Assembly (NCBI GenBank): GCA_003162055.1
Contig: PMNA01000013.1
Span: forward strand, 183,064-247,063
Reading direction: 5' to 3'
Length of the DNA stretch: 64,000 nucleotides
DNA from: Actinomycetota bacterium
Lineage (GTDB): Bacteria > Actinomycetota > Thermoleophilia > Gaiellales > Gaiellaceae
The notes below the pieces were generated by a model, which saw only the letters and a program-made list of their open reading frames with translations, did no database searches and was not told where the DNA came from. Both the position numbers and the translations under genes were made by a program. Positions 46,400-55,158 of this stretch are shown here, piece by piece (position 1 is the stretch's first letter; every line of letters begins with the position of its first letter).

Positions 46400-47560
46400 A
46401 TGAGAGTTGGAGTGATTTTCGGCGGTGCGTCTGTTGAACACGATGTATCAATAATCACCGCTCTTCAGGCGATGGCTGTTCTATCGGTAAGGCACTTGGT
46501 CGTGCCCATTTACATCACGCGAGCCGGCCGCTGGCTTAGCGGAGACAACCTCCGCGATATCGAGACTTATCGCACGGACGTCGAACCTAACGTTACCGAG
46601 GTTTACCGCGATCTGAGCGATGGAGTCATTCGTCCTCTTAAGGGAAAGAGAGGCATTTTTGGTCGAGGTGCCAAGGAGGCGGTTGTCGACACGATCTTGC
46701 CGGCCGTGCATGGGACATATGGCGAGGACGGATCGCTTCAGGGTCTGCTCGAGCTGAGTGGCGTTCCGTATGTTGGTAGTTCGGTCAGTGCTTCGGCCGT
46801 GGCGATGGACAAGATCCTAACGAAGGCGGTCTTGAGGGCACACGGTCTCCCTACGCTAGAGTCAAAAGAGATTCTGCGCGAAACATGGGTCGAACGCGGC
46901 GAAGAGGTCGTGACATTAGCTTCGGAGACTTTTCGGTGGCCTGTATATGTGAAGCCAGTCTCCTTGGGTTCTAGCATCGGTGTTAATCGTTGTGTTGATG
47001 AAGTACAAGCAATAGAAGCTCTACGGCTCGTGTTCGAACTTGATCGAGCGGCGCTTATAGAACCAAGCGTCGAGCACGCGGTTGAGATTAACTGCGCCGT
47101 TCTAGGTGCTCACGGCGGCGATCTCCGAGCTTCGGTTTGCGAGCAGCCAATCGCTCAACAAGAGGTCTTGTCGTTCGATGACAAGTACTTGCGCGGCAGT
47201 AAGACCGAAGGCATGAAAGGCGCCGAGCGGATCATTCCCGCGCCGATAGGCGAAGGCGCGACGAAGAGAGTCCAGGAGCTTGCGAAACAATCGTTCTCGG
47301 CCCTCGGGTGCGCTGGCCTAGCTCGCGTTGACTTCTTGATGGACAAAGATGGACGAATTATCGTCAACGAGCTGAACACGATTCCTGGATCGCTTTCTTT
47401 CTATCTCTGGGAACATGATGGCTTCGCTTTCGCTGATCTACTCGACGAGCTTCTACGACTAGCGTTCGTCGAGCACGAAAAGAAGCGAGCAACAACGAGG
47501 GTGTTCGCGAGCACGCTTCTGGCTAGCGCGCCGGTGTCTGGTGTTAAGGGGAATGTATGA
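46400..47560 (+). CDS. D-alanine--D-alanine ligase family ATP-grasp enzyme
   Basis: 'VIFGGASVEHDVSIITALQAM', 'VHGTYGEDGSLQGLLELSGVPYVGSSVSASAVAMDK', 'VKPVSLGSSIGV', 'SFDDKYL', 'VDFLMDKDGRIIVNELNTIPG'. Confidence 0.94.
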   Translation: MRVGVIFGGASVEHDVSIITALQAMAVLSVRHLVVPIYITRAGRWLSGDNLRDIETYRTDVEPNVTEVYRDLSDGVIRPLKGKRGIFGRGAKEAVVDTILPAVHGTYGEDGSLQGLLELSGVPYVGSSVSASAVAMDKILTKAVLRAHGLPTLESKEILRETWVERGEEVVTLASETFRWPVYVKPVSLGSSIGVNRCVDEVQAIEALRLVFELDRAALIEPSVEHAVEINCAVLGAHGGDLRASVCEQPIAQQEVLSFDDKYLRGSKTEGMKGAERIIPAPIGEGATKRVQELAKQSFSALGCAGLARVDFLMDKDGRIIVNELNTIPGSLSFYLWEHDGFAFADLLDELLRLAFVEHEKKRATTRVFASTLLASAPVSGVKGNV

Positions 47561-47612
47561 GAGCCGAGCAAGTCGTCGTGCGTGTAGTAGGGTCTATACG
47601 CGAGGAAAGCAA

Positions 47613-48056
47613 GTGAGCGATCATAGTGAGTTTGCGTCAGAGCTAGCGATTCTGCGAGGCGAGGGGCCTCCGCTTGAGGACCCTGACCCCGATTCGCTTG
47701 CCGAGCGAGAGGTCAACCGTCGCTGGGCGGCAATGAGGCGCCTTGGAGAGAATAATGTGTACGAGGCCGACGACCTAATTCGTCGTCAGCTGTACGCCAG
47801 CGACCCGACTCTCCGCGCTGAGGCAATCCACGTCCTTCTGGGTATCTGGCGGCGCTCCGACCTCCTAGGTTACGTAATCGAGCTAGCTGCGGATCGTGAC
47901 GAGTACCCGATGGTTCGCATGGTCGCAATCGAAGCGCTCGGTCTCTCGGATTTAGTTGAGAATGAGTCCGTGAGTAAGTTCGTTCGAGAGCTTGCCGTGC
48001 GCGAGGATGAGCCAGAGGTTAAGCGAGCGGCGACGAAGATACTAGAGCGGGGATGA
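47613..48056 (+). CDS. HEAT-repeat-like protein
   Basis: 'TLRAEAIHVLLGIWRRSDLLGYVIELAADRDEYPMVRMVAIEALGLSDLVEN...REDEPEVKRAATKILE'; GTG start; stop overlaps the VanX-like ATG. Confidence 0.65.
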   Translation: MSDHSEFASELAILRGEGPPLEDPDPDSLAEREVNRRWAAMRRLGENNVYEADDLIRRQLYASDPTLRAEAIHVLLGIWRRSDLLGYVIELAADRDEYPMVRMVAIEALGLSDLVENESVSKFVRELAVREDEPEVKRAATKILERG

Positions 48057-48730
48057 CGACTGACCCGCACGGGGAGCCGCTGCCCTGGCAGCAAGTTCCA
48101 ATCGCCGAGTGCGGAGAACCTCTAGAGAGGGTTATCCCGGGTGATCGTCTTCTTGTCGACCCCATCTACCGGCGTTTAGGCTATCCGGAGGCGCTCGACC
48201 GTGTATTCCTCCGAACCGGAGTCATCGATCGCCTTCGTGCCGCGGCGCAAGCGTTGCCCGACGGGTTCGCTATACAAGTATGGGACGGGTGGCGGCCAGT
48301 CTCCTTGCAATCGCGACTCTACAACGACTATAAGGCGGAACTCGTCGATAGCTCATCACTCGATGGCGCTGAACTCGAAGATCTCGTGGCGAAGTTCGTT
48401 TCCATGCCCTCTTCTGATCCAACACATCCATCGCCTCATTTAACTGGGGGCGCTGTCGATTTGACACTAACGGATTTAACGGGAACACCATTAGATATGG
48501 GCAGCTCTTTCGACGAACTAACCGAGCGCTCGTACACCGATTACTACGGCACAACGAGCGATAATAGTCATACGATCTTTCGAGAACGTCGAGAGATGCT
48601 ACTCGCGGTCATGCATGGGGTAGGGTTCACTAACTTCGAGTCCGAGTGGTGGCACTTCGACTACGGAGACCAGTTTTGGGCAGAGGCTATGTCACGGTCA
48701 GCGGTTTATGGGAAGGTATCGCCCGTATAG
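48053..48730 (+). CDS. VanX-like D-Ala-D-Ala dipeptidase
   Basis: 'SPHLTGGAVDLTL' (SxHxxGxAxD) and 'ESEWWHFDYGDQFWA' (ExxWH) match the VanX Zn/catalytic motifs. Confidence 0.9.
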   Translation: MTTDPHGEPLPWQQVPIAECGEPLERVIPGDRLLVDPIYRRLGYPEALDRVFLRTGVIDRLRAAAQALPDGFAIQVWDGWRPVSLQSRLYNDYKAELVDSSSLDGAELEDLVAKFVSMPSSDPTHPSPHLTGGAVDLTLTDLTGTPLDMGSSFDELTERSYTDYYGTTSDNSHTIFRERREMLLAVMHGVGFTNFESEWWHFDYGDQFWAEAMSRSAVYGKVSPV

Positions 48731-48746
48731 CAGTCGTCATTGACGT

Positions 48747-49988
48747 TCACCAGATAAATACACATCCACTGCCAACGAAGACCCAATCCGCCGGTCCGGT
48801 GCTTACGTCACAGTGATCATACTCATTCGCGAGTATGCGCAGTCCCTTATCGTACGGCTTCTGCGCAGAAAGGAATGTCTCAAGTTTAACGTCCGTAATC
48901 TCCCCGTGGGTACCGGAGTAATTTAAGCGAATCTCCGGGTTCCTCGTTGGCGACGTGAGATAGACAGGGAAATACCGCTGGCTCTTGTGTTGATAGGTCT
49001 TTAGTTCGATTTCTATAGATACTGTTTCGGAGAGCGCTTTCTGTATCGGCTTCGGTAAAGCAAAGCCCCAGCGGAGACCACGTTCATCCGCCCAAACGTT
49101 GCTCGGAGAGATCGACGATCCATCAATGTGCAGTTGCGGGTAAAACAATTGGCTGGCGAGTGCAAAGCGACGTTCCGCTTCTTCATGGCCGAACCGCGGT
49201 TGTTTTGCTCTTGCGACTGCCTCCGAATGAATCGGAAGCATCGAAGTCAAGCTTGAGCGATCGGTATCAGACAAATACACGATCTCTCGAAGAAAGAAGT
49301 TCGGGTCTTTAAACCATTCGGGCAGCGTATCGTTATCGAAAGCGCATGCTATGAAGAATTCGGGATGGCTGTCGAACGCACTCTGCTTGTACTTAAGGGT
49401 CGTGTGTAGCTCCCAGTAGTCCGCAGGATCAAGCGAAATAGCAGAATCGGCATCGCGAATCACGACGGGAACGTCGAGAGCTTTAATGTCGATAACGTAA
49501 CGCCATTCCTCTTTAAACCCGCGACGACCGTGCTCGAGATACGGCTCGACCGCTTGTTGCCAGTAAGCAGAACCGATCTCATTACCGAGACGAGCACGGA
49601 GAAGGTTCTCGATAGACGCTTCGACGACCTCGGGATGTAAGAACATGTTGATAGCTTCCGGGCTCTTATAGAAATCAGAACTAAGAGTTAGAAGTTCAGC
49701 GTAGTCATCAGAAGAGCGTTTCAGGACGGAGAGGTAGTTTTGTATGGATGAGCCGGCGAGGCCAGTAGACAACGCGACGATGATCTCGCTAGCGACGCTG
49801 ATATGAAGATGGCGTACGCCAACGTATATAACGAACGCGAACCCGAATAACGCGAGAACTACACAGATCACAAGAAAGATAAGAGCGCGGAGAAGGTCGT
49901 TCTGGCGCTTAAGTTCGAAGACCCGCAACCGAGGATCGTCATGATAGAGATGACGAGGCAAAGGTGCTAAACGACGCCGAGTGGACAC
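48747..49988 (-). CDS. Two-TM membrane protein of unknown function
   Basis: N-terminal 'ALIFLVICVVLALFGFAFVIYVGV' and 'SEIIVALSTGLAGSSIQNYL', then a ~300-aa soluble region. Confidence 0.7.
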   Translation of the reverse strand: MSTRRRLAPLPRHLYHDDPRLRVFELKRQNDLLRALIFLVICVVLALFGFAFVIYVGVRHLHISVASEIIVALSTGLAGSSIQNYLSVLKRSSDDYAELLTLSSDFYKSPEAINMFLHPEVVEASIENLLRARLGNEIGSAYWQQAVEPYLEHGRRGFKEEWRYVIDIKALDVPVVIRDADSAISLDPADYWELHTTLKYKQSAFDSHPEFFIACAFDNDTLPEWFKDPNFFLREIVYLSDTDRSSLTSMLPIHSEAVARAKQPRFGHEEAERRFALASQLFYPQLHIDGSSISPSNVWADERGLRWGFALPKPIQKALSETVSIEIELKTYQHKSQRYFPVYLTSPTRNPEIRLNYSGTHGEITDVKLETFLSAQKPYDKGLRILANEYDHCDVSTGPADWVFVGSGCVFIW

Positions 49989-50028
49989 TGTAACGACTCC
50001 TTGAGCGGTAATAACGACCTAACCGCGG

Positions 50029-50475
50029 TTAAATTGAGGGAGGAAGCCATAGTTTTGCGGTCGGTTGAGGAGTTTCCGGCTGGACAGAGGCCGACGAGGC
50101 CGACACACTCGAGACAGCATAATCGTGCACGATCCGTTCGGCGGCTTCCAACGTGATATCGGCAGGCGTGGTACGACGGGAACCTCTTCGCGATCCGTTA
50201 GCGAGCAGATGGCGTGGCGGAGTCCTGCTGGAAACCCAAGCACGAACTTCACCCCAACAACAAGTCGCGCGTTGAACCATTCAGGCGTTCCAGTAAGGAC
50301 ACCTTCTGGATCCTTGATGCTGCCGTCTTTTGTGACGTTCCAGCGAGCGCCGACGGAGTCGTCAGTCATCACGATCGTTTGGACACCCGCTGCTTCGCCG
50401 CCTTCGACGATCGACGTGAGGCGAGTCGAAGTCTCCTCGGTGAAGCCACGAGGATATCCCGTTACGACGAGGATA
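50029..50475 (-). pseudogene. Fragment of an FtsK/SpoIIIE-like ATPase gene, probably frameshifted
   Basis: Minus strand reads 'DYHILVVTGYPRGFTEETSTRLTSIVEGGEAAGVQTIVMTDDSV...' then, in another frame, 'PADITLEAAERIVHDYAVSSVSASSASVQPETPQ'. Confidence 0.5.
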
Positions 50476-51163
50476 TGGTAATCACCTCGTCCTTCGAGAT
50501 CTCGTGCCAGAGAGGCAGAATCACTTGCTTGCCGCTGACAGCCATCGTCACCAAGCCGTCGAGTTCGTACTGCGGCCAGCCCTTGGCGAAGAAGGCGTGG
50601 GAGAGAACCACAACACCGAAGTTGCTATTGGCGATGCCACTGTCGATCTTCTGCCTGAGGCTATCTCCGATCCTCAGCTCGAACTCGTCGTACCAGACAC
50701 GAAGCTCGCGCTCCTGAAGGGCAACGGCAAGCGGGCGCACGATCGCATCCTTGTCTTCGGTTGCGTGCGAGATGAAGACGTCGAACTCGCGCTCCTCAGT
50801 GGCTCGCGCCGGTGGAATATCGCTCACGTTGTGAGCGATCTCGGCGAGGTCTCGACGCTGCTCGCGGATCGGAGGCAACGGCTTGAAGGCAGAAGCGCGA
50901 ATGACCCGAGCGCCGCTGCGGATCTGTCCGCCTCGGAGTCCTTGCATGTCCACCACGACGAACCAATGACCACTATGGGGAATACCGATCCGAGTCGGGG
51001 ACCGGGTTGCCAGACCTCCCCAATAACGATGGTCTGCGGAGCGCTTGTAACGGCTGAGATTCGAGCTGTCGAGAAGGCGGACGTTGGCGCCCGTTGAGAG
51101 TGTGACCTCGGCGACATCGCCCCGATTGCAGTGACCAAGGTCGTATTGCAGGAAGTCGGCCAT
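50462..51163 (-). CDS. DUF1883-TIR domain protein, C-terminus altered at a junction
   Basis: 'MADFLQYDLGHCNRGDVAEVTLSTGANVRLLDSSNLSRYKRSADHRYWGGLATRSPTRIGIPHSGHWFVVVDMQG' plus TIR 'FDVFISHATEDKDAIVRPLAVALQERELRVWYDEFELRIGDSLRQKIDSGIANSNFGVVVLSHAFFAKGWPQYELDGL'. Confidence 0.88.
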   Translation of the reverse strand: MADFLQYDLGHCNRGDVAEVTLSTGANVRLLDSSNLSRYKRSADHRYWGGLATRSPTRIGIPHSGHWFVVVDMQGLRGGQIRSGARVIRASAFKPLPPIREQRRDLAEIAHNVSDIPPARATEEREFDVFISHATEDKDAIVRPLAVALQERELRVWYDEFELRIGDSLRQKIDSGIANSNFGVVVLSHAFFAKGWPQYELDGLVTMAVSGKQVILPLWHEISKDEVITISSS

Positions 51164-51324
51164 ATCGCCCTCTGAGGGAGGCCTAGTGTATTGAGCGCCT
51201 CAGAAGGTTCTCGCGATTCTTAGGTCTACGGCGTCTTTTCAGCGAGATCTCGACTAGAGGGGGGCGACCGAACTCGATGGTTAACTGCTTGAAGCGAGCG
51301 GAGAGACAGTGGATACTGCGCCCA

Positions 51325-52089
51325 ATGAGACTGCTAATCAGGACGGCACTTGGCACCCTTCTCTTCGTGACGATGACAGTCGCGCCGAGCGGCTGCGGCA
51401 GCTCCGCGAAGGGATCTCCGGACAACACGCATTCGACAGCCGCCCTCAAGGCAGCCTACAACGCATCGATTCAGGCTTATCTGAAGCCCGACCCCGAGAA
51501 GTTCTGCTCTTCCCTGACCGCCAGGGGACAGCAACGTCTCGTCGCCGAACTGAACTCGGGCGGGATCACCGTCGGTGACGGGAGGGTCAAGGACTGTAAG
51601 GACGCGGTCATGGCCGCCTACGCCCTGATGAAGATGTTCTCGGTCGCTCCAAAAGAGACGATCACAGCCGCGGCTGTCGCCGGCGATAACGGAACTGTCC
51701 ACTGGGTCTCAAAGAGCGCGACCAGCACTGACAAGGGGGTGGCGAAGCTCGTCTATCAGGATGGTCGCTGGTTGATCGACGATATGGGATCTAGTGACAG
51801 CGGCTCTTCCGACGAGGAGCAGGCGAAAGCCGACATCTCGCGCTGGCTTTCCAACTGGTGCAGCCTCAAGCCTGGCATGACGAAGGCCGAGGCGATCGCC
51901 AAGATGGGTACGCCGACGACTTCCTACGATGCCACCCAGGCCACTCCGCAGCTGAACTGGGAGCAGGGCGCCTACAGCTTCACCGCCTTCATGGACACGG
52001 ACAACGTCCTCGATCAGCTTCAGGCCGACTATTCGCACCTCGGCAAACGAGACCGCTCGAAGCTTTCCTGCCCTGATACTCGCCGATAG
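51325..52089 (+). CDS. Putative lipoprotein
   Basis: 'MRLLIRTALGTLLFVTMTVAPSGCGSSAKG' lipobox from ATG 51325. Confidence 0.7.
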   Translation: MRLLIRTALGTLLFVTMTVAPSGCGSSAKGSPDNTHSTAALKAAYNASIQAYLKPDPEKFCSSLTARGQQRLVAELNSGGITVGDGRVKDCKDAVMAAYALMKMFSVAPKETITAAAVAGDNGTVHWVSKSATSTDKGVAKLVYQDGRWLIDDMGSSDSGSSDEEQAKADISRWLSNWCSLKPGMTKAEAIAKMGTPTTSYDATQATPQLNWEQGAYSFTAFMDTDNVLDQLQADYSHLGKRDRSKLSCPDTRR

Positions 52090-52231
52090 CAGGACCCCGG
52101 CAACCCACCCGATCGTGTGGTGCTTGCTGGACAGAAACGTGCTCGTGGTGGCCGGCGGGCGCCGGTTGACAGAACGCTGACAAAAGTGGGATGCTCGCTT
52201 CCCCTCCCCCGAAGTAGGCGTTCTCAAAGGA

Positions 52232-52948
52232 GTGAGCAGCGTGGCGCTAGTCAAGTGTGAGGACTGCGGTAACGACGTTTCAACGGCGGCCGCGGCTTGT
52301 CCGAACTGCGGCAGGCCGATGGACACGACTCTGGCCTCGCTCCCGACTGGCGCTGCTCCGGCCCCCACACCGACCGTAGCCGCCCCTCCAACGGCCCAGA
52401 CGCCGCAGCCGCCTGCCGTTCCTCCTCCGCCCATGACCGCGAAGGGAATCTGGTTCCGGCGGCACCCGATCATCACCGTCATTCTCGCGCTGATTATCCT
52501 CGGCGCGATCGGCTCCGCCCTCTCCAAGGGGAATGGCTCCGGATCATCCGGGACGTCCGCGAACAAGCCGTTCACAGCCGCGTCGACATCCACCACGTCA
52601 CCGGCAACGACCTCAGCGCCACCGGCGCCAAAGATGACCGCGGCACAGGAGCAGGCAATCCAGTCCGCCCAGAACTACCTGTCGATGGGCAGCGGGTTCT
52701 CTCGCGCCGGGCTCATCGATCAGTTGTCGTCATCAGCCGGTGAGGGCTTCCCCAAGGCTGTCGTCATCTTTGCGATCAATCACCTCCAGGTGAACTGGAA
52801 TGAGGAGGCCGTCAAGTCCGCCAAGGGCTACATGGCGATGGGCATGGGGTTCTCTCGCGATGGGCTGATCGAACAGTTGTCTTCGTCAGCCGGTGCGGGC
52901 TTCACCCACGCGCAAGCCGTGTACGCGGCGAACCAGGTCGGCCTGTAA
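52232..52948 (+). CDS. Zn-ribbon, single-TM protein with two Ltp-family repeats
   Basis: 'CEDCGNDVSTAAAACPNCGRPM'; TM 'HPIITVILALIILGAIGSAL'; repeats 'SAQNYLSMGSGFSRAGLIDQLSSSAGEGF' and 'SAKGYMAMGMGFSRDGLIEQLSSSAGAGFTHAQAVYAANQ'. Confidence 0.82.
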   Translation: MSSVALVKCEDCGNDVSTAAAACPNCGRPMDTTLASLPTGAAPAPTPTVAAPPTAQTPQPPAVPPPPMTAKGIWFRRHPIITVILALIILGAIGSALSKGNGSGSSGTSANKPFTAASTSTTSPATTSAPPAPKMTAAQEQAIQSAQNYLSMGSGFSRAGLIDQLSSSAGEGFPKAVVIFAINHLQVNWNEEAVKSAKGYMAMGMGFSRDGLIEQLSSSAGAGFTHAQAVYAANQVGL

Positions 52949-53326
52949 CCGCGCAAGCCGTTTCAGGCAAGCGCAGCCCGATAAGTCGCTCTTATGCGAA
53001 ACTCTGGCCAGCATCGCGGCGGTCCGCCTCCGGGAGGACTAGGTGGTCTTAAGCGGAAACCCCACAACTCTGAAAGTAAGTAATGGTCGCCTAGATAACG
53101 CCCCGCGAGCGATCGAAGATCCGCGGGGCTGATTGCCGGTGCAACGACTTCCTGAGCGTCGCCACTGCCCGTCGGCGGAGGAGCGTTCCCTTGGGAATCA
53201 AGCATCTCATCTCCCTCTAGCCGCGAACCGGGGACGCTTGCGCGGGCTTGGCTTTGGCCAGCTGCGTCGCGGAGCAGTATCGTACTTTGCCACCGAGCGC
53301 GCTGACAAAAGCGAGCACTCTTCACC

Positions 53327-53587
53327 TTACTTTCGTACCGCGATCGGAACTTCGATCGCCTCCGGCGGTGACGTTGTCCCGTTTCGCCTATCGACAAGCC
53401 AACCGAGGGAAACGAGCATTTCCATGACCTCAGAGACGGGAAGTCGGTCTGTCACCTGGTGTGAGCGGTCCCTCTTAAGCCAATCCCAAGGCCGGCCACA
53501 CCAGTAGCCGAGTCGCCCCCACGGTGAACGCTCGCGTCTGGGAAACTCGATCTGCCGGCCTAGCTCACAGCTGGGGCAGGGTGCCAT
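53327..53587 (-). CDS. Cys-rich protein, probably longer upstream but with no clear start
   Basis: Upstream frame 'LFEIPTLEAIARLLNLSEDEHCEYCCNEGLVCVDWSKVGTEQ' joins 'MAPCPSCELGRQIEFP'; a stop precedes LFEIPT and no ATG/GTG/TTG was found. Confidence 0.4.
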   Translation of the reverse strand: MAPCPSCELGRQIEFPRRERSPWGRLGYWCGRPWDWLKRDRSHQVTDRLPVSEVMEMLVSLGWLVDRRNGTTSPPEAIEVPIAVRK

Positions 53588-53807
53588 CTGCTCCGTTCCG
53601 ACCTTACTCCAGTCGACGCAGACGAGGCCTTCGTTGCAGCAGTACTCGCAGTGCTCGTCTTCGGAGAGGTTAAGGAGGCGGGCGATCGCTTCGAGAGTAG
53701 GAATTTCAAAGAGCTATATCTGGGCGCTTGAGAACGAACAGGCGCCGCAGCGCCGCCGACCGTCGGGTAAGAGTCTCTTTTGAATCGCAAGCGCACTAGG
53801 CGTCACC

Positions 53808-54014
53808 GTGTATGAGCTTTTTGCTGCTCGAACTCAGCTCGAGGAGGCTGGGATGCCCGCGGGCCTAAAGGAGTTCGCCGAGGAGGAGGGACTGCCAGAG
53901 AGTGATGTTTTAATGCTCGCGCGCATCGAGTTTCGGGGCGAGCAGCCTCACATGGCCGAAGGTTGGCGCTTCCTCCACAACGCCATTATGTACAGCACGA
54001 CGAGCGACCTATAA
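53808..54014 (+). CDS. Small hypothetical protein
   Basis: 68-aa ORF. Confidence 0.4.
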   Translation: MYELFAARTQLEEAGMPAGLKEFAEEEGLPESDVLMLARIEFRGEQPHMAEGWRFLHNAIMYSTTSDL

Positions 54015-54128
54015 GTTGGTCATACTCTATCTTGACTCGTATAGCAAAGATGCGATCGTTATTAACGCCGCCGGTAAGCGCCGGCGTCGGTCAGCTGTTC
54101 CGCTAACTCGCACGAAGGAGACCCAGGC

Positions 54129-54326
54129 ATGGCGACAGAGTGGGAGTACAAGGTTGTCCTCGTCAGCGAGTGGAACAACCCTGTGGAGTCAAACATCGAC
54201 GACGAACTCAACAAGCTCGGACGCGGGGGTTGGGAACTCTGCGGGATTGTCCCCGAGTACCAAGTGCCCTTCGGCGATCTTCCGAGGTTTGTTCTAAAAC
54301 GGCCGAAGGGCGTCGCGACCCCATAG
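54129..54326 (+). CDS. DUF4177-like small protein
   Basis: 'WEYKVVLVSEW...LNKLGRGGWELCGIVPEYQ...FVLKRPK'. Confidence 0.65.
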   Translation: MATEWEYKVVLVSEWNNPVESNIDDELNKLGRGGWELCGIVPEYQVPFGDLPRFVLKRPKGVATP

Positions 54327-54505
54327 TGACTCGACGGCGTGTCGTCGTTCGCGATACACCTTTGAGCGCCAAACGATCGTTCAGCTGCTTAACAAAGCGG
54401 AGCCGAGGAGTTTCGGGATCATCCTCTCTGGCGCTGCGTTGGGCGTGACTCACGGTTCTCTTGTCAAAACGGTATATCCTTCGCCAGGAAAGGCTGTCTG
54501 ACTAG

Positions 54506-55120
54506 ATGGATTCCCCCCAAGTCACCGAAAGCCGGTCTCCTCTACCGAGCGGGATCACGCCGCCAACGGCGAGCGGCGCCTGGGTACTCGTAAGCGCTCT
54601 AGTGGTCGTGATCGGCAGCCTCGGCGCCTGGGTTGAAACCCCAGCTGGCAACATCTACGGCGCCCAAGGGATCGGCTGGATCGGCGCCCTCCTCGGTGGC
54701 TTTGCGCTCGTTGCCTCAGTTGTTCGTATCCTCTTTAATCGCGCGAGTTGGCCACTTGTCTTCGTGGTATTCATAGGTATCGGGGGATTTATAACCGCTG
54801 TCTTCCTCTGGATTGCTCTCAGAACCTTTGGAGCGGCGAGCTGGATCTGGAATACAGTGATCGCCCACTGGTCGTCGAGCAATGACCTCGGTCGCTTCCA
54901 CGCCTCGACTGGTTGGGGTCTCTACCTATTGCTCCTGGGATCACTCAGCCTCACCATCTCGCCCCTCTTTCTGCTCGCCTCCGAAGGCCGGGCAAAGTTA
55001 CGGCAACGCTCTCTCCGAGACCGGGTACGTGATCGCGCAAAGACTGCAGTTGACGCACCCAAGCATCCCGCGGACGCGAGCGACGACGTCCCTGTCGTTC
55101 AGCGCGATAGCCTCCTTTGA
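54506..55120 (+). CDS. Membrane protein, about 4 TM, first gene of the vWA/tubulin-like operon
   Basis: Four hydrophobic segments and a charged C-terminus; stop overlaps the next ORF. Confidence 0.65.
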   Translation: MDSPQVTESRSPLPSGITPPTASGAWVLVSALVVVIGSLGAWVETPAGNIYGAQGIGWIGALLGGFALVASVVRILFNRASWPLVFVVFIGIGGFITAVFLWIALRTFGAASWIWNTVIAHWSSSNDLGRFHASTGWGLYLLLLGSLSLTISPLFLLASEGRAKLRQRSLRDRVRDRAKTAVDAPKHPADASDDVPVVQRDSLL

Positions 55121-55158
55121 GACATGGGCGCTTGACATGTGGGACGCCGTGTGAACAT

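Noticed and set aside
48053-48730. Classical vanHAX glycopeptide-resistance cluster
   Set aside because: No VanH-type dehydrogenase or VanS/VanR genes nearby, and the ligase loop looks Ddl-like (KY) rather than VanA-like.
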